Assembly (NCBI GenBank): GCA_036557785.1
Contig: DATBGZ010000021.1
Span: forward strand, 1 to 44,775
Source of the DNA: DATBGZ01 sp036557785
GTDB taxonomy: Bacteria; Actinomycetota; Actinomycetes; Mycobacteriales; Micromonosporaceae
Reading direction: 5' to 3'
DNA: 44,775 nt
Shown: in pieces, positions 7,510-15,455 of the stretch
Position numbering within the stretch: the stretch's first letter is position 1
How the letters are laid out: the number at the start of each line of letters is the position of its first letter
The notes under the pieces: generated by a model
What the model was told of the DNA's origin: nothing
What the model saw: only the letters and a program-made list of their open reading frames with translations
Databases searched by the model: none
Position numbers and translations under genes: made by a program

Positions 7510-8241
7510 TCAGCCCTTCTTGCGTTGGCGCGGTTCGCGTTCTTCGCCGCGACGACCGGCCCGCGGGGCTCGCGACGTGCCGGGCTCGCCGAGGATGACC
7601 GAGCGGACCCGATCCTCCACGTCGGAGGTGCAGACGAAGATGAGCTCATCGCCGGCCTCCAGCGAGTCCGACGGCGTCGGCGCCACGACGCGCTTGCCGC
7701 GCAGGATCGCGACCAGTGCGGAGTCGCGCGGCAACGGCACGTCGCGCACCGCGTAACCCACATGCGGCGCGGACTCGGGAAGCGTGATCTCGACCAGGTT
7801 GGCCTGCGACTGGCGGAAGGTCATCAGCCGCACCAGATCGCCGACCTCGACCGCCTCCTCCACGAGCGCCGCCATGAGCCGCGGTTTGCTCACCATGACG
7901 TCCACCCCCCACTGCTCGGTGAACAGCCACTCGTTCTCGGCCCGGTTCACCCGGGCGACCACCCGGGGCACCGCGAACTCGGTCTTAGCCAAGAGGGAGA
8001 GCACGAGGTTGGTCTTGTCGTCGCCCGTCGCCGCGACCACCACGTCGCAGGTGGCGATGTTCGCCTCCTGCAGGCTCGCCACCTCGCAGCAGTCGGCGAG
8101 GATCCACTCCGCCGTCGGCACGCGCTCGGGGCGCAGCGCGGAGGGTTGCCGCTCGATCAGCAGCACCGTGTGACCTCGGTCGATGAGTTCCTGCGCGATC
8201 GACCGGCCGACGTTGCCCGCGCCCCCGATGGCGACCCGCAT
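7510..8241 (-). CDS. ceoC: TrkA-type K+ uptake regulator (CeoC-like)
   Basis: 243-residue cytoplasmic protein with an N-terminal Rossmann RCK-N domain (VAIGGAGNVGRSIAQEL, residues 3-19, dinucleotide loop; then LIERQPSAL and ILADCCEVASLQEANI) and a C-terminal RCK-C domain (about 130-215; VVAPTPSDSLEAGDELIFV). Such proteins bind NAD(H) or nucleotides and gate K+ channels or transporters. A basic tail (RRGEEREPRQRKKG) ends it. The family gene is Rv2692. It is 13 nt downstream of a second TrkA protein, and both are divergent from a KimA-like transporter. Confidence 0.92.
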   Translation of the reverse strand: MRVAIGGAGNVGRSIAQELIDRGHTVLLIERQPSALRPERVPTAEWILADCCEVASLQEANIATCDVVVAATGDDKTNLVLSLLAKTEFAVPRVVARVNRAENEWLFTEQWGVDVMVSKPRLMAALVEEAVEVGDLVRLMTFRQSQANLVEITLPESAPHVGYAVRDVPLPRDSALVAILRGKRVVAPTPSDSLEAGDELIFVCTSDVEDRVRSVILGEPGTSRAPRAGRRGEEREPRQRKKG

Positions 8242-8254
8242 CAGTGCCCGCCTC

Positions 8255-8917
8255 TCACGCGGTCGCCGGCGCGCCGCCGGTGACCTTGGTGGCCTCGTCG
8301 ATCATGTCGTCGGTGAGCAGCATGTAGACCTGGTCGCCGTCCTGCAGCACGGTCGACGGCGTTGTCAGGGTGCCGATGCCGAACCGGATGATGAAGGCGG
8401 TACGGGCGCCACACGCCTCCTCCAGGGCACGGACCGGCCGGCCGATCCAGCCCGGATGCAGCGGCACCTCAACGACCGAGACCGTTGAGGTGGGATCGCG
8501 CCACAGCTCGACCTGATCGTGGGGGACCAGGTGGCGCAGCATCCGGTCGGAGGTCCAGCGCACGGTCGCGACCGTAGGGATGCCCAGCCGCTCGTACACC
8601 TCGGCCCGGCGCTGGTCGTAGATGCGGGCCACGACCCGGCTCACGCCGAACGTCTCGCGGGCCACCCGGGCAGAGATGATGTTGGAGTTGTCGCCGCTGG
8701 AGACGGCGGCGAAGGCATCGGCGCGCTCGATGCCCGCCTCGATGAGCACCTCGCGGTCGAAGCCCACCCCGGTCACCGTCAGTCCGGCGAACTCGGGACC
8801 GAGTCGCCGGAACGCGTCGGGATCCTGGTCGATGACCGCGACTGAGTGACCGCGGCTCTCCAGACTCTGCGCCAGCGTCGACCCGACCCGTCCACACCCC
8901 ATGATCACGATGTGCAC
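8255..8917 (-). CDS. ceoB: TrkA-type K+ uptake regulator (CeoB-like)
   Basis: 220 residues with start GTG 8917 and GGAGG at normal distance. RCK-N fold with VIMGCGRVGSTLAQSL (residues 4-19), acidic end of the second strand VIDQDPDAF, and GDNSNIISARVARETF; RCK-C part near 135-215 (GTLTTPSTVLQDGDQVYMLL). Counterpart of Rv2691. The pair CeoB/CeoC is cotranscribed and lies head to head with the APC transporter (start codons 181 nt apart), suggesting one functional K+ transport unit. The symbol follows mycobacterial naming. Confidence 0.92.
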   Translation of the reverse strand: MHIVIMGCGRVGSTLAQSLESRGHSVAVIDQDPDAFRRLGPEFAGLTVTGVGFDREVLIEAGIERADAFAAVSSGDNSNIISARVARETFGVSRVVARIYDQRRAEVYERLGIPTVATVRWTSDRMLRHLVPHDQVELWRDPTSTVSVVEVPLHPGWIGRPVRALEEACGARTAFIIRFGIGTLTTPSTVLQDGDQVYMLLTDDMIDEATKVTGGAPATA

Positions 8918-9085
8918 GCCTGATCCTCCGCGGTCCGCCTCATCGAGCGCCAGGCGCCGGTCGCCCTCTGCCCGGGACGCTACACCAGTTGGTCACTACC
9001 CGTGTCGGAGCCGCCGGGCGCTGGCGGGGCGTGTGGCGTGGGCGACCAGCGGATATCCGCGCGGTAGCCGGATTGTCGGCGGCCG

Positions 9086-9091
9086 TACCCT
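9086..9091 (+). promoter_or_regulatory. -10 box of the KimA-like gene, leaderless start
   Basis: TACCCT followed by 7 nt and GTG 9099. No Shine-Dalgarno and no room for a leader, so a leader riboswitch is excluded if this promoter is used. Confidence 0.45.
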
Positions 9092-9098
9092 TCGACGT

Positions 9099-11147
9099 GT
9101 GGCCAGCCCGACCCAGCTGCTCAAGCGCCTGCTCGTGGGTCGACCGTTCCGGTCGGACCGCCTGCAGCACACGCTGCTGCCCAAGCGGATCGCGCTGCCC
9201 GTCTTCGCGTCCGATGCCCTGTCCAGCGTCGCGTACGCCCCCGACGAGATCCTGCTGACCCTGTCGATCGCGGGCGCGTCGGCCTATCTCTACTCGCCGT
9301 GGGTGGCGCTGGCCGTGGTGGTCGTGATGCTCACGGTCGTGGCGAGCTACCGCCAGAACGTGCACGCGTACCCGTCGGGCGGCGGCGACTACGAGGTGGC
9401 GACGGTCAATCTCGGCTCCCGGTACGGCTTGGGCGTGGCGAGTGCCCTGCTCGTCGACTACGTGCTCACCGTCGCGGTCTCGGTCTCCTCCGGGGTGGCG
9501 AACCTCGGCTCGGTCGTGCCCTGGGTGGCCCAACACAAGGTGGCCGTGGCGGTCGTCGCGGTGGCCGTGCTCACCGCGATCAACCTGCGCGGCGTGCGCG
9601 AGTCCGGCACCGCGTTCGCCATCCCGACGTACGGTTTCATGATCGTGATCATCGGCATGCTGCTGACCGGGTTCGTCCGCATCTTCCTGCTCGGCAACGA
9701 CCTGCACGCACCGAGCGCGGGACTGTCCATTGTGGCCGAGCAGCACGACCTGACCGGGTTCGCGCTGTTCTTCCTGCTGCTGCGCACCTTCTCCTCCGGC
9801 TGCGCGGCGTTGACCGGCGTCGAGGCCATCTCCAACGGCGTGCCGGCCTTCAAGCATCCGAAGAGCCGCAACGCGGCGACGACGCTGCTGCTGCTCGGGG
9901 TGGTGGCGGTGACGATGCTGGTCGGCATCATCTCGCTGTCGCGGCTGACCGGGTTGCAGTTCGTCGAGAGCCCCGCCCAGATCGTCTCCGGTCCCGCCGG
10001 CTACCAGCAGAAGACCGTGACCACACAGCTCGCCGAGACGGTATTCGGCAACGGTTTCCTGCTCTACCTCGTGGCGGCGGTGACCGCGCTCATCCTGTTC
10101 CTGGCGGCGAACACCGCCTTCAACGGCTTCCCGGTGCTCGGCTCGATCCTGGCCCAGGACCGGTACCTGCCACGGCAGTTGCACACCCGTGGCGACCGGC
10201 TCGCCTTCTCCAACGGCATCCTGTTCCTGGCGGCCTTCGCGGTCGTGCTCATCATCTCGTTCGATGCCGAGGTGACCCGGCTGATCCAGCTCTACATCGT
10301 CGGCGTCTTCGTCTCGTTCACGCTCTCGCAGGCCGGCATGCTGCGGCACTGGAACCGACTGCTGCGCACCGAGCGGGATCCGGTGGTCCGGCACCGGATG
10401 CACCGGTCCCGGCTCATCAACGGCTTCGGCATGGGACTGACGGGCGCGGTTCTCGTCGTGGTGCTGGTCACCAAGTTCACCCGTGGCGCCTGGATCGCGA
10501 TCGCCGCGATGGCGATCATCTACGTCACGATGACCGGCATCCGCCGGCACTACGACACCGTCTCCCGGGAGCTCGACGCGGAGGGAGTCGAGCCGCGACT
10601 GCCCTCGCGCAACCACGCGATCGTCCTCGTGTCCAATGTGCACAAACCAACGCTGCGCGCGATCGCGTACGCCCAGGCGACCCGGCCCGACACCCTGGTC
10701 GGGCTCACGGTCAACGTCGACGAGGCCGACACCCGCAAGATCCAGCGGCAGTGGGACGAGCACAACATCCCGGTGCCGCTGACCGTCCTCGAATCGCCGT
10801 ACCGCGAGATCACCCGGCCGATCATCGAGTTCGTGAAGTCCCAGCGGCGCAGCTCCCCGCGCGATGTGGTCACGGTTTTCATCCCCGAGTACGTGGTGGG
10901 CCGGTGGTGGGAGGCGCTGTTGCACAACCAGAGCGCGCTGCGCATCAAGACCCGGCTGCTCTTCGAGCCCGGGGTGATGGTGACGAGCGTGCCCTACCAG
11001 TTGGCCTCGACCTCCAGCCGGAACCTTGAGCGCTACGACCAGACCCTGATCCAGCGGCCACCCCACGGCCCGAGGGCCCCGGGGCGCAAGTCGGCCGGCG
11101 GCGCCCGCACCACGTCCGGGCGTCCCCGGGTGCGCGCGGGCTCGTGA
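9099..11147 (+). CDS. KimA-like APC-superfamily potassium transporter
   Basis: 682-residue polytopic membrane protein. It has about 12 transmembrane helices up to residue 480 and a soluble C-terminal domain of about 190 residues. It matches what I know of Bacillus KimA (YdaO), a high-affinity K+/H+ symporter controlled by c-di-AMP, along its whole length: FASDALSSVAYAPDEIL, SYRQNVHAYPSGGGDYEV, LLVDYVLTVAVSVSSG, TFSSGCAALTGVEAISNG, GDRLAFSNGILFL and LLHNQSALRIKTRLL in the C-terminal domain. Start GTG 9099 because the conserved part begins there; upstream sequence in the frame is not conserved. Counterpart Rv2690c is usually annotated only as an APC permease. Divergence from two TrkA proteins supports a K+ role. 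The methyltransferase start overlaps its stop. Amino-acid transport is the alternative. Confidence 0.88.
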   Translation: MASPTQLLKRLLVGRPFRSDRLQHTLLPKRIALPVFASDALSSVAYAPDEILLTLSIAGASAYLYSPWVALAVVVVMLTVVASYRQNVHAYPSGGGDYEVATVNLGSRYGLGVASALLVDYVLTVAVSVSSGVANLGSVVPWVAQHKVAVAVVAVAVLTAINLRGVRESGTAFAIPTYGFMIVIIGMLLTGFVRIFLLGNDLHAPSAGLSIVAEQHDLTGFALFFLLLRTFSSGCAALTGVEAISNGVPAFKHPKSRNAATTLLLLGVVAVTMLVGIISLSRLTGLQFVESPAQIVSGPAGYQQKTVTTQLAETVFGNGFLLYLVAAVTALILFLAANTAFNGFPVLGSILAQDRYLPRQLHTRGDRLAFSNGILFLAAFAVVLIISFDAEVTRLIQLYIVGVFVSFTLSQAGMLRHWNRLLRTERDPVVRHRMHRSRLINGFGMGLTGAVLVVVLVTKFTRGAWIAIAAMAIIYVTMTGIRRHYDTVSRELDAEGVEPRLPSRNHAIVLVSNVHKPTLRAIAYAQATRPDTLVGLTVNVDEADTRKIQRQWDEHNIPVPLTVLESPYREITRPIIEFVKSQRRSSPRDVVTVFIPEYVVGRWWEALLHNQSALRIKTRLLFEPGVMVTSVPYQLASTSSRNLERYDQTLIQRPPHGPRAPGRKSAGGARTTSGRPRVRAGS

Positions 11148-12556
11148 CGAGCTCCCGCCCACGCCCCGCTGCCAAGGCCGCGACCGACCCGCTTGCCCCC
11201 GGTCCGGACGACGGGATCGAGGGCGCGCTCGTCGAGCTGACCATCGGCCCGATCGCGCACGGCGGCCACTGCGTGTCCCGGGATGGCGCGGGTCGGGTCT
11301 TCTTCGTCCGGCACGCGTTGCCGGGCGAGCGCGTGCGGGCCGTGGTGACCGAGGAGCACGGCTCCTATCTGCGCGCCGACGCGGTGCAGATCCTCGCCGC
11401 GTCGCCGCACCGGGTGGAGCCGCCCTGCCCCTATGCGGGTGGCGCCGGGCGGGACGTCCGGAGGGGCCGGCCGTGCGGCGGGTGCGACCTGCAGCACGCC
11501 GGGCTGGAGTACCAGCGCGAGCTCAAGACCGCGGTGGTGCGCGAGCAGTTGCTACGCCTCGGCGGACTGGATGAGTCTACAGTGGACCGTTTGAACCCAA
11601 CCGTACGGCCGGTGCCGCCGGTGCCCGGTCAGCCGGATGGGCAGGGCTGGCGCACCCGAGTTCAGTACACAGTGGACAGCACGGGTCGCGCGGGGCTGCT
11701 CGCCCACCGCTCCCACGAGGTCGTTGCGGTGGACCGGTGCCTCATCGCCCACGCCGCCGTCCGCGGTGCCGATGTCCTGGCCCGCTCCTGGCCGGAGCAC
11801 GACGCGAGCAGCGAGCCGGAGCAGCGTGCGCCGGCGAGCCCCGCCACCACACGCAGGCACGTGGTCGAGGTGGTCGCCGGGTGTGCTGGCGAGGCGACCG
11901 TGCTGGCACGCCGCGACGGCGCCACACCGATTGTCGTGGCCGGACCGGACACGGTCACGGAGCGTGCCGGCGGTCGGGTGTGGCGGCTGCCGCCCACCGC
12001 GTTCTGGCAGGTGCACCCATCCGCCGCCGACACGCTCACCGCGGACGTCGCGGAGCTGCTCGCCCCGCGCCCCGGCGACCGGATCTGGGACCTCTACGGT
12101 GGCGCCGGCCTCTTCGCCGCTGTGCTGGCACCTCGTGCCACGAGCACGGGGCGGGTGAGCGTGGTGGAGAGCGACGCGGTGGCCGTGGCGGCGGCCCGGG
12201 AGAACCTGCGCGACCTCACCACCGTCACGATCGTTCACTCCGATGTGGCGAGGGCGCTCGCCAATCCCCGCTGGCGGGCTGTCGACATTGTGGGCGGGCG
12301 AAGCGTGGGCGGGGTCGACATTGTGGTGCTGGACCCACCGCGCACCGGCGCGGGGGCGGCCGTCGTCGCCGCGGTGGCGGCCCGGTCACCACGCGCCGTG
12401 GCCTACGTGGCCTGTGATCCCGCGGCGCTGGCCAGGGACGTGCGCACGTTCGGGTCGCACGGGTACGAGCTGGCCGCCCTACGCGCGTACGACCTGTTCC
12501 CGCACACCCACCACGTGGAGTGCGTGGCGCTGCTCGCCCGACGTGACAACAACTGA
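11144..12556 (+). CDS. TRAM-domain class I RNA methyltransferase (TrmA/RumA family)
   Basis: 470-residue SAM-dependent RNA (uracil-5-)-methyltransferase type enzyme. The start GTG overlaps the transporter stop. An N-terminal TRAM domain (about 27-85; GPIAHGGHCVSRDGAGRVFF, LPGERVRAVV) is followed by an iron-sulfur-type Cys set (CPYAGG near 94, CGGC near 111, and RCLIAHA near 200). The catalytic domain has WDLYGGAGLFAAVLA (SAM loop, about 310), VVLDPPRTGAG (about 395) and AYVACDPAALARD (about 420) with the catalytic Cys. Counterpart of Rv2689c. The exact target (tRNA U54 or 23S rRNA) cannot be told from sequence. Confidence 0.93.
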   Translation: MTSSRPRPAAKAATDPLAPGPDDGIEGALVELTIGPIAHGGHCVSRDGAGRVFFVRHALPGERVRAVVTEEHGSYLRADAVQILAASPHRVEPPCPYAGGAGRDVRRGRPCGGCDLQHAGLEYQRELKTAVVREQLLRLGGLDESTVDRLNPTVRPVPPVPGQPDGQGWRTRVQYTVDSTGRAGLLAHRSHEVVAVDRCLIAHAAVRGADVLARSWPEHDASSEPEQRAPASPATTRRHVVEVVAGCAGEATVLARRDGATPIVVAGPDTVTERAGGRVWRLPPTAFWQVHPSAADTLTADVAELLAPRPGDRIWDLYGGAGLFAAVLAPRATSTGRVSVVESDAVAVAAARENLRDLTTVTIVHSDVARALANPRWRAVDIVGGRSVGGVDIVVLDPPRTGAGAAVVAAVAARSPRAVAYVACDPAALARDVRTFGSHGYELAALRAYDLFPHTHHVECVALLARRDNN

Positions 12557-12615
12557 CACCACCGGGTCAGGTGAGGCGTCGCGGTCGCACCCCTTCCGGT
12601 GGTGCCGGCTACGGC

Positions 12616-12645
12616 TAGACTGACGCGAAGCCGTTGGTAGCCAAC
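12616..12645 (+). promoter_or_regulatory. candidate dxs -10 box and leader hairpin
   Basis: TAGACT at 12616-12621 is a plausible -10 box with no clear -35. In the predicted leader, GTTGG, TAG, CCAAC (12633-12645) forms a small hairpin 40 nt before the dxs start codon. Confidence 0.35.
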
Positions 12646-12685
12646 GCGAGGCAAGCAGATGAGCGCACGCGAGGAGGCCCCGGAC

Positions 12686-14623
12686 GTGTCCAGTCCCGTG
12701 GAGAGTGTTCTCGATCGCATCGATGGACCGGCAGATCTCAGGCGCCTCAACCGGGATGAGCTCGCGCGCCTCGCCGCGGAGATACGGGACTTCCTCGTCC
12801 AGAAGGTCTCCCGCACGGGCGGTCACCTCGGGCCCAACCTCGGCGTGGTGGAGTTGACGCTGGCGCTGCACCGGGTCTTCCACTCACCGCAGGACCGGCT
12901 GCTCTTCGACACCGGCCACCAGGCGTACGTCCACAAGATCGTGACGGGCCGGCGCGGCGACTTCGACCGGCTGCGCCAGCGCGGCGGCATGACCGGCTAC
13001 CCCAACCAGGCCGAGAGCGACCACGACATCATCGAGAACTGCCACGCCTCCACGGCCCTCTCCTACGCCGATGGTCTGGCCAAGGCATACGCCGTGCGCG
13101 GCGAGAAGCGCCACGTCGTGGCGGTGGTCGGGGATGGCGCGCTCACCGGCGGCATGTGCTGGGAGGCGCTGAACAACATCGCCCACGCGCGCAACCCGCT
13201 GGTGATCGTCGTCAATGACAACGGCCGCTCCTACGCGCCGACCATCGGCGGGCTCGCCAACCATCTCGCCACGCTGCGGCTGAACCCGGGCTATGAGAGG
13301 GTCCTCGACGTGATCAAGGAGTCGCTCGCCAAGACCCCGCTCGTGGGCGGGCCGCTCTATGAGGTGCTGCACGCGGTCAAGAAGGGCATCAAGGATGCGG
13401 TCGCGCCGCAGGCGCTCTTTGAGGACCTCGGCATCAAGTACGTCGGTCCGGTCGACGGCCACGACATCGCGGCGGTGGAGAGCGCATTACGCAAGGCCCG
13501 CAGCTTCGGTGGTCCGGTGATCGTGCACGCGGTGACCCGCAAGGGCTTCGGCTACCAGCCGGCCGAGGACGACGAGGCCGACAACCTGCACAGCCCCGGC
13601 AGCTTCGATCCGGCGACCGGCCGCCCGACCGCGAAGCCGTCGCTGAAATGGACCACGGTCTTCGGTGAGGAGCTCGCGGCGGTCGCCGACGAGCGCGACG
13701 ACATCGTGGGCATCACCGCCGCGATGGGCGACTCCACTGGCATCTCGATGCTCGCGGCCAAGTACCCGCACCGGGCCTTCGATGTGGGCATCGCCGAGCA
13801 GCACGCCACCACCTCCGCCGCCGGTCTGGCGCTGGGCGGACTGCACCCGGTGGTCGCCATCTATGCGACCTTCCTCAGCCGCGCGTTCGACCAGGTGTTG
13901 CTCGACGTGGGGATGCACCGCCTGCCCGTGACGTTCGTGCTGGATCGGGCCGGCATCACCGGTCCCGACGGACCCAGCCACTACGGCATCTGGGATCTGG
14001 CCGTCTTCGGCGTCGTGCCCGGGCTGCGCATCGCCGCGCCGCGCGACGCCGCCACGCTGCGCGCCGAGTTCCGCGAGGCCGTGGCCATCGACGACGGGCC
14101 GACGATCGTGCGCTTCCCCACCGGCAGCGTGCCGGCTGATCTGCCGGCGGTACGCACGGTCGGTCGCGTCGACGTGCTCGCCGACTCGCCGCGTCCCGTC
14201 CCGGCCGAGGATGGCCCCGCGAACGACGTGCTGCTCGTCGCGATCGGCGCCTTCGGCCACCTGGGCGTGGAGGTCGCGGGCCGGCTCGCCGAGCAGGGAT
14301 ATGGTGTGACGGTTGTCGATCCCCGCTGGATCCGGCCGGTGCCGGAGGAACTGGTCGGTCTCGCCGCCGGACACCGGCTCGTGGTCGTGGTCGAGGACGG
14401 CATCCGCACCGGTGGCGTCGGCGGCGCGGTGGCCCAGCTCCTGCGGGACCGCGAGGTATCGACGCCGGTGCGCGAGATCGGCGTCGAGCCGGGCTGGCAC
14501 CCGCACGGCAGCCGGGCCGAGCTGCTCACCGACCTCGGGCTGACCGCCCAGGACGTCGCCCGGCGGGTCACCGGCTGGATCACCTCGCTGAACGACACCT
14601 CCGAGGTCGTCGCCTCCCTGTAG
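12686..14623 (+). CDS. dxs: 1-deoxy-D-xylulose-5-phosphate synthase
   Basis: Thiamine-diphosphate enzyme that condenses pyruvate and glyceraldehyde-3-phosphate to DXP, the first step of the MEP isoprenoid pathway. GTG 12686 has a GAGGAGG site 8 nt upstream and gives 645 residues; an upstream ATG at 12659 in frame would give 654. Key motifs: GGHLGPNLGVVELT, FDTGHQAYVHKI, the ThDP motif GDGALTGGMCWEALNN, the transketolase-type pyrimidine-domain segment GIAEQHATTSAAGLALGG, DRAGITGPDGPSHYG, and a C-terminal transketolase domain ending GWHPHGSRAELL. Same neighbourhood as Rv2682c. A strong hairpin follows it. Confidence 0.97.
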   Translation: MSSPVESVLDRIDGPADLRRLNRDELARLAAEIRDFLVQKVSRTGGHLGPNLGVVELTLALHRVFHSPQDRLLFDTGHQAYVHKIVTGRRGDFDRLRQRGGMTGYPNQAESDHDIIENCHASTALSYADGLAKAYAVRGEKRHVVAVVGDGALTGGMCWEALNNIAHARNPLVIVVNDNGRSYAPTIGGLANHLATLRLNPGYERVLDVIKESLAKTPLVGGPLYEVLHAVKKGIKDAVAPQALFEDLGIKYVGPVDGHDIAAVESALRKARSFGGPVIVHAVTRKGFGYQPAEDDEADNLHSPGSFDPATGRPTAKPSLKWTTVFGEELAAVADERDDIVGITAAMGDSTGISMLAAKYPHRAFDVGIAEQHATTSAAGLALGGLHPVVAIYATFLSRAFDQVLLDVGMHRLPVTFVLDRAGITGPDGPSHYGIWDLAVFGVVPGLRIAAPRDAATLRAEFREAVAIDDGPTIVRFPTGSVPADLPAVRTVGRVDVLADSPRPVPAEDGPANDVLLVAIGAFGHLGVEVAGRLAEQGYGVTVVDPRWIRPVPEELVGLAAGHRLVVVVEDGIRTGGVGGAVAQLLRDREVSTPVREIGVEPGWHPHGSRAELLTDLGLTAQDVARRVTGWITSLNDTSEVVASL

Positions 14624-14658
14624 GCCCGACCGGACGGAGGCCCACCGGCACGGTGTCG

Positions 14659-14685
14659 GCGGTGGCCGCGTGGCGCGGCCGCCGC
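14659..14685 (+). terminator. strong hairpin terminator after dxs
   Basis: A 12-bp stem (11 Watson-Crick pairs, one G-T wobble) with a 3-nt TGG loop: GCGGTGGCCGCG pairs with CGCGGCCGCCGC. It lies 36 nt after the dxs stop and directly upstream of the response regulator promoter. No T-run. Confidence 0.6.
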
Positions 14686-14706
14686 TAGCCTGATCCCCGT
14701 CAGGCT
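14686..14706 (+). promoter_or_regulatory. -10 box overlapped by an inverted repeat, upstream of the two-component system
   Basis: TAGCCT (14686-14691) is a -10 box. It overlaps the perfect inverted repeat AGCCTGA, 6 nt, TCAGGCT (14687-14706), which covers the likely transcription start 24 nt before the regulator start codon. The placement suits repression or autoregulation. Confidence 0.5.
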
Positions 14707-14729
14707 CGATTGCTGGGGGAGGTGCGCAG

Positions 14730-15455
14730 GTGCGGGTGCTCGTGGTCGAGGACGAGAAGACCATGGCCGAGGCGATCGCGCGCGGCCTGCGGCGGGTGGG
14801 CCTGGCCGTGGACGTCGCTTACGACGGCACGACCGGGCACGAGATGGCGCTGGTGACGCGCTACGACGTCGTGGTGCTCGACCGCGACCTGCCCGGCGTG
14901 CACGGTGACCAGATCTGCGCCGACCTGGTCGCCTCCGGGGCATTGACGCGGGTCCTCATGCTCACCGCGAGCGGCTCCGTGGCGGACCGCGTGGAGGGGC
15001 TGCAACTGGGCGCCGATGACTACCTGCCCAAGCCCTTCGCCTTCGACGAGCTCGTCGCCCGGGTGCGGGCGCTGGGGCGGCGCGCGACGCCGGCCGCCCC
15101 GCCCGTCCTGGTCGCGGCCGACGTGGTGCTCAACCAGACCACGCGCACCGCGACCCGGGCAGGCGAGCCGCTGGACCTGACCCGCAAGGAGTTCGGCCTG
15201 CTGGAGGAGCTGCTCAAGGCGCGTGGTGGAGTGGTCTCCAGCGAGGAGCTGCTCGAGCGGGTCTGGGACGCCAACACCGATCCGTTCACCACGACGGTAC
15301 GGGTCACGATGATGACCTTGCGACGCAAACTCGGTGACCCGCCGCTCATCGAGACCGTGGTCGGGGTCGGTTACCGCATCCCGTCCGCCGGCACGGCGGG
15401 CGGCTCCGTCACCGGCGTCGATGGTGCCTCGAGCGCGGTGCAGGCCGGGACATGA
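14730..15455 (+). CDS. OmpR/PhoB-type response regulator
   Basis: 241 residues, GTG 14730 with GGAGG upstream. The receiver domain (1-115) has acidic residues ED (7-8), the phosphoacceptor Asp51 in VVLDRDLPG, Thr79 in MLTAS and Lys101 in YLPKPF. The winged-helix output domain (about 125-222) shows LDLTRKEFGLLEELL, VVSSEELLERVWD, TTVRVTMMTLRRKL and VGVGYRI. A short Gly/Ser-rich tail follows. The stop overlaps the start of the partner kinase. It resembles the MprA/TcrA and CutR type of actinobacterial regulators; the signal is unknown. Confidence 0.95.
   Translation: MRVLVVEDEKTMAEAIARGLRRVGLAVDVAYDGTTGHEMALVTRYDVVVLDRDLPGVHGDQICADLVASGALTRVLMLTASGSVADRVEGLQLGADDYLPKPFAFDELVARVRALGRRATPAAPPVLVAADVVLNQTTRTATRAGEPLDLTRKEFGLLEELLKARGGVVSSEELLERVWDANTDPFTTTVRVTMMTLRRKLGDPPLIETVVGVGYRIPSAGTAGGSVTGVDGASSAVQAGT

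Noticed and set aside
8918..9098. Possible c-di-AMP (ydaO-type) riboswitch upstream of the KimA-like gene
   Set aside because: The best promoter box ends 7 nt before the start codon, leaving no leader, and I see none of the conserved riboswitch segments in the 181 bp.
9299..11029. 576-residue plus-strand frame inside the transporter gene
   Set aside because: Arg/Ala/Gly-rich shadow frame typical of high-GC DNA; the other frame encodes the conserved transporter.
12542..12640. Tyrosine or T-box-like leader before dxs
   Set aside because: Only a 5-bp hairpin is visible; the conserved T-box bulge and specifier structures are absent.
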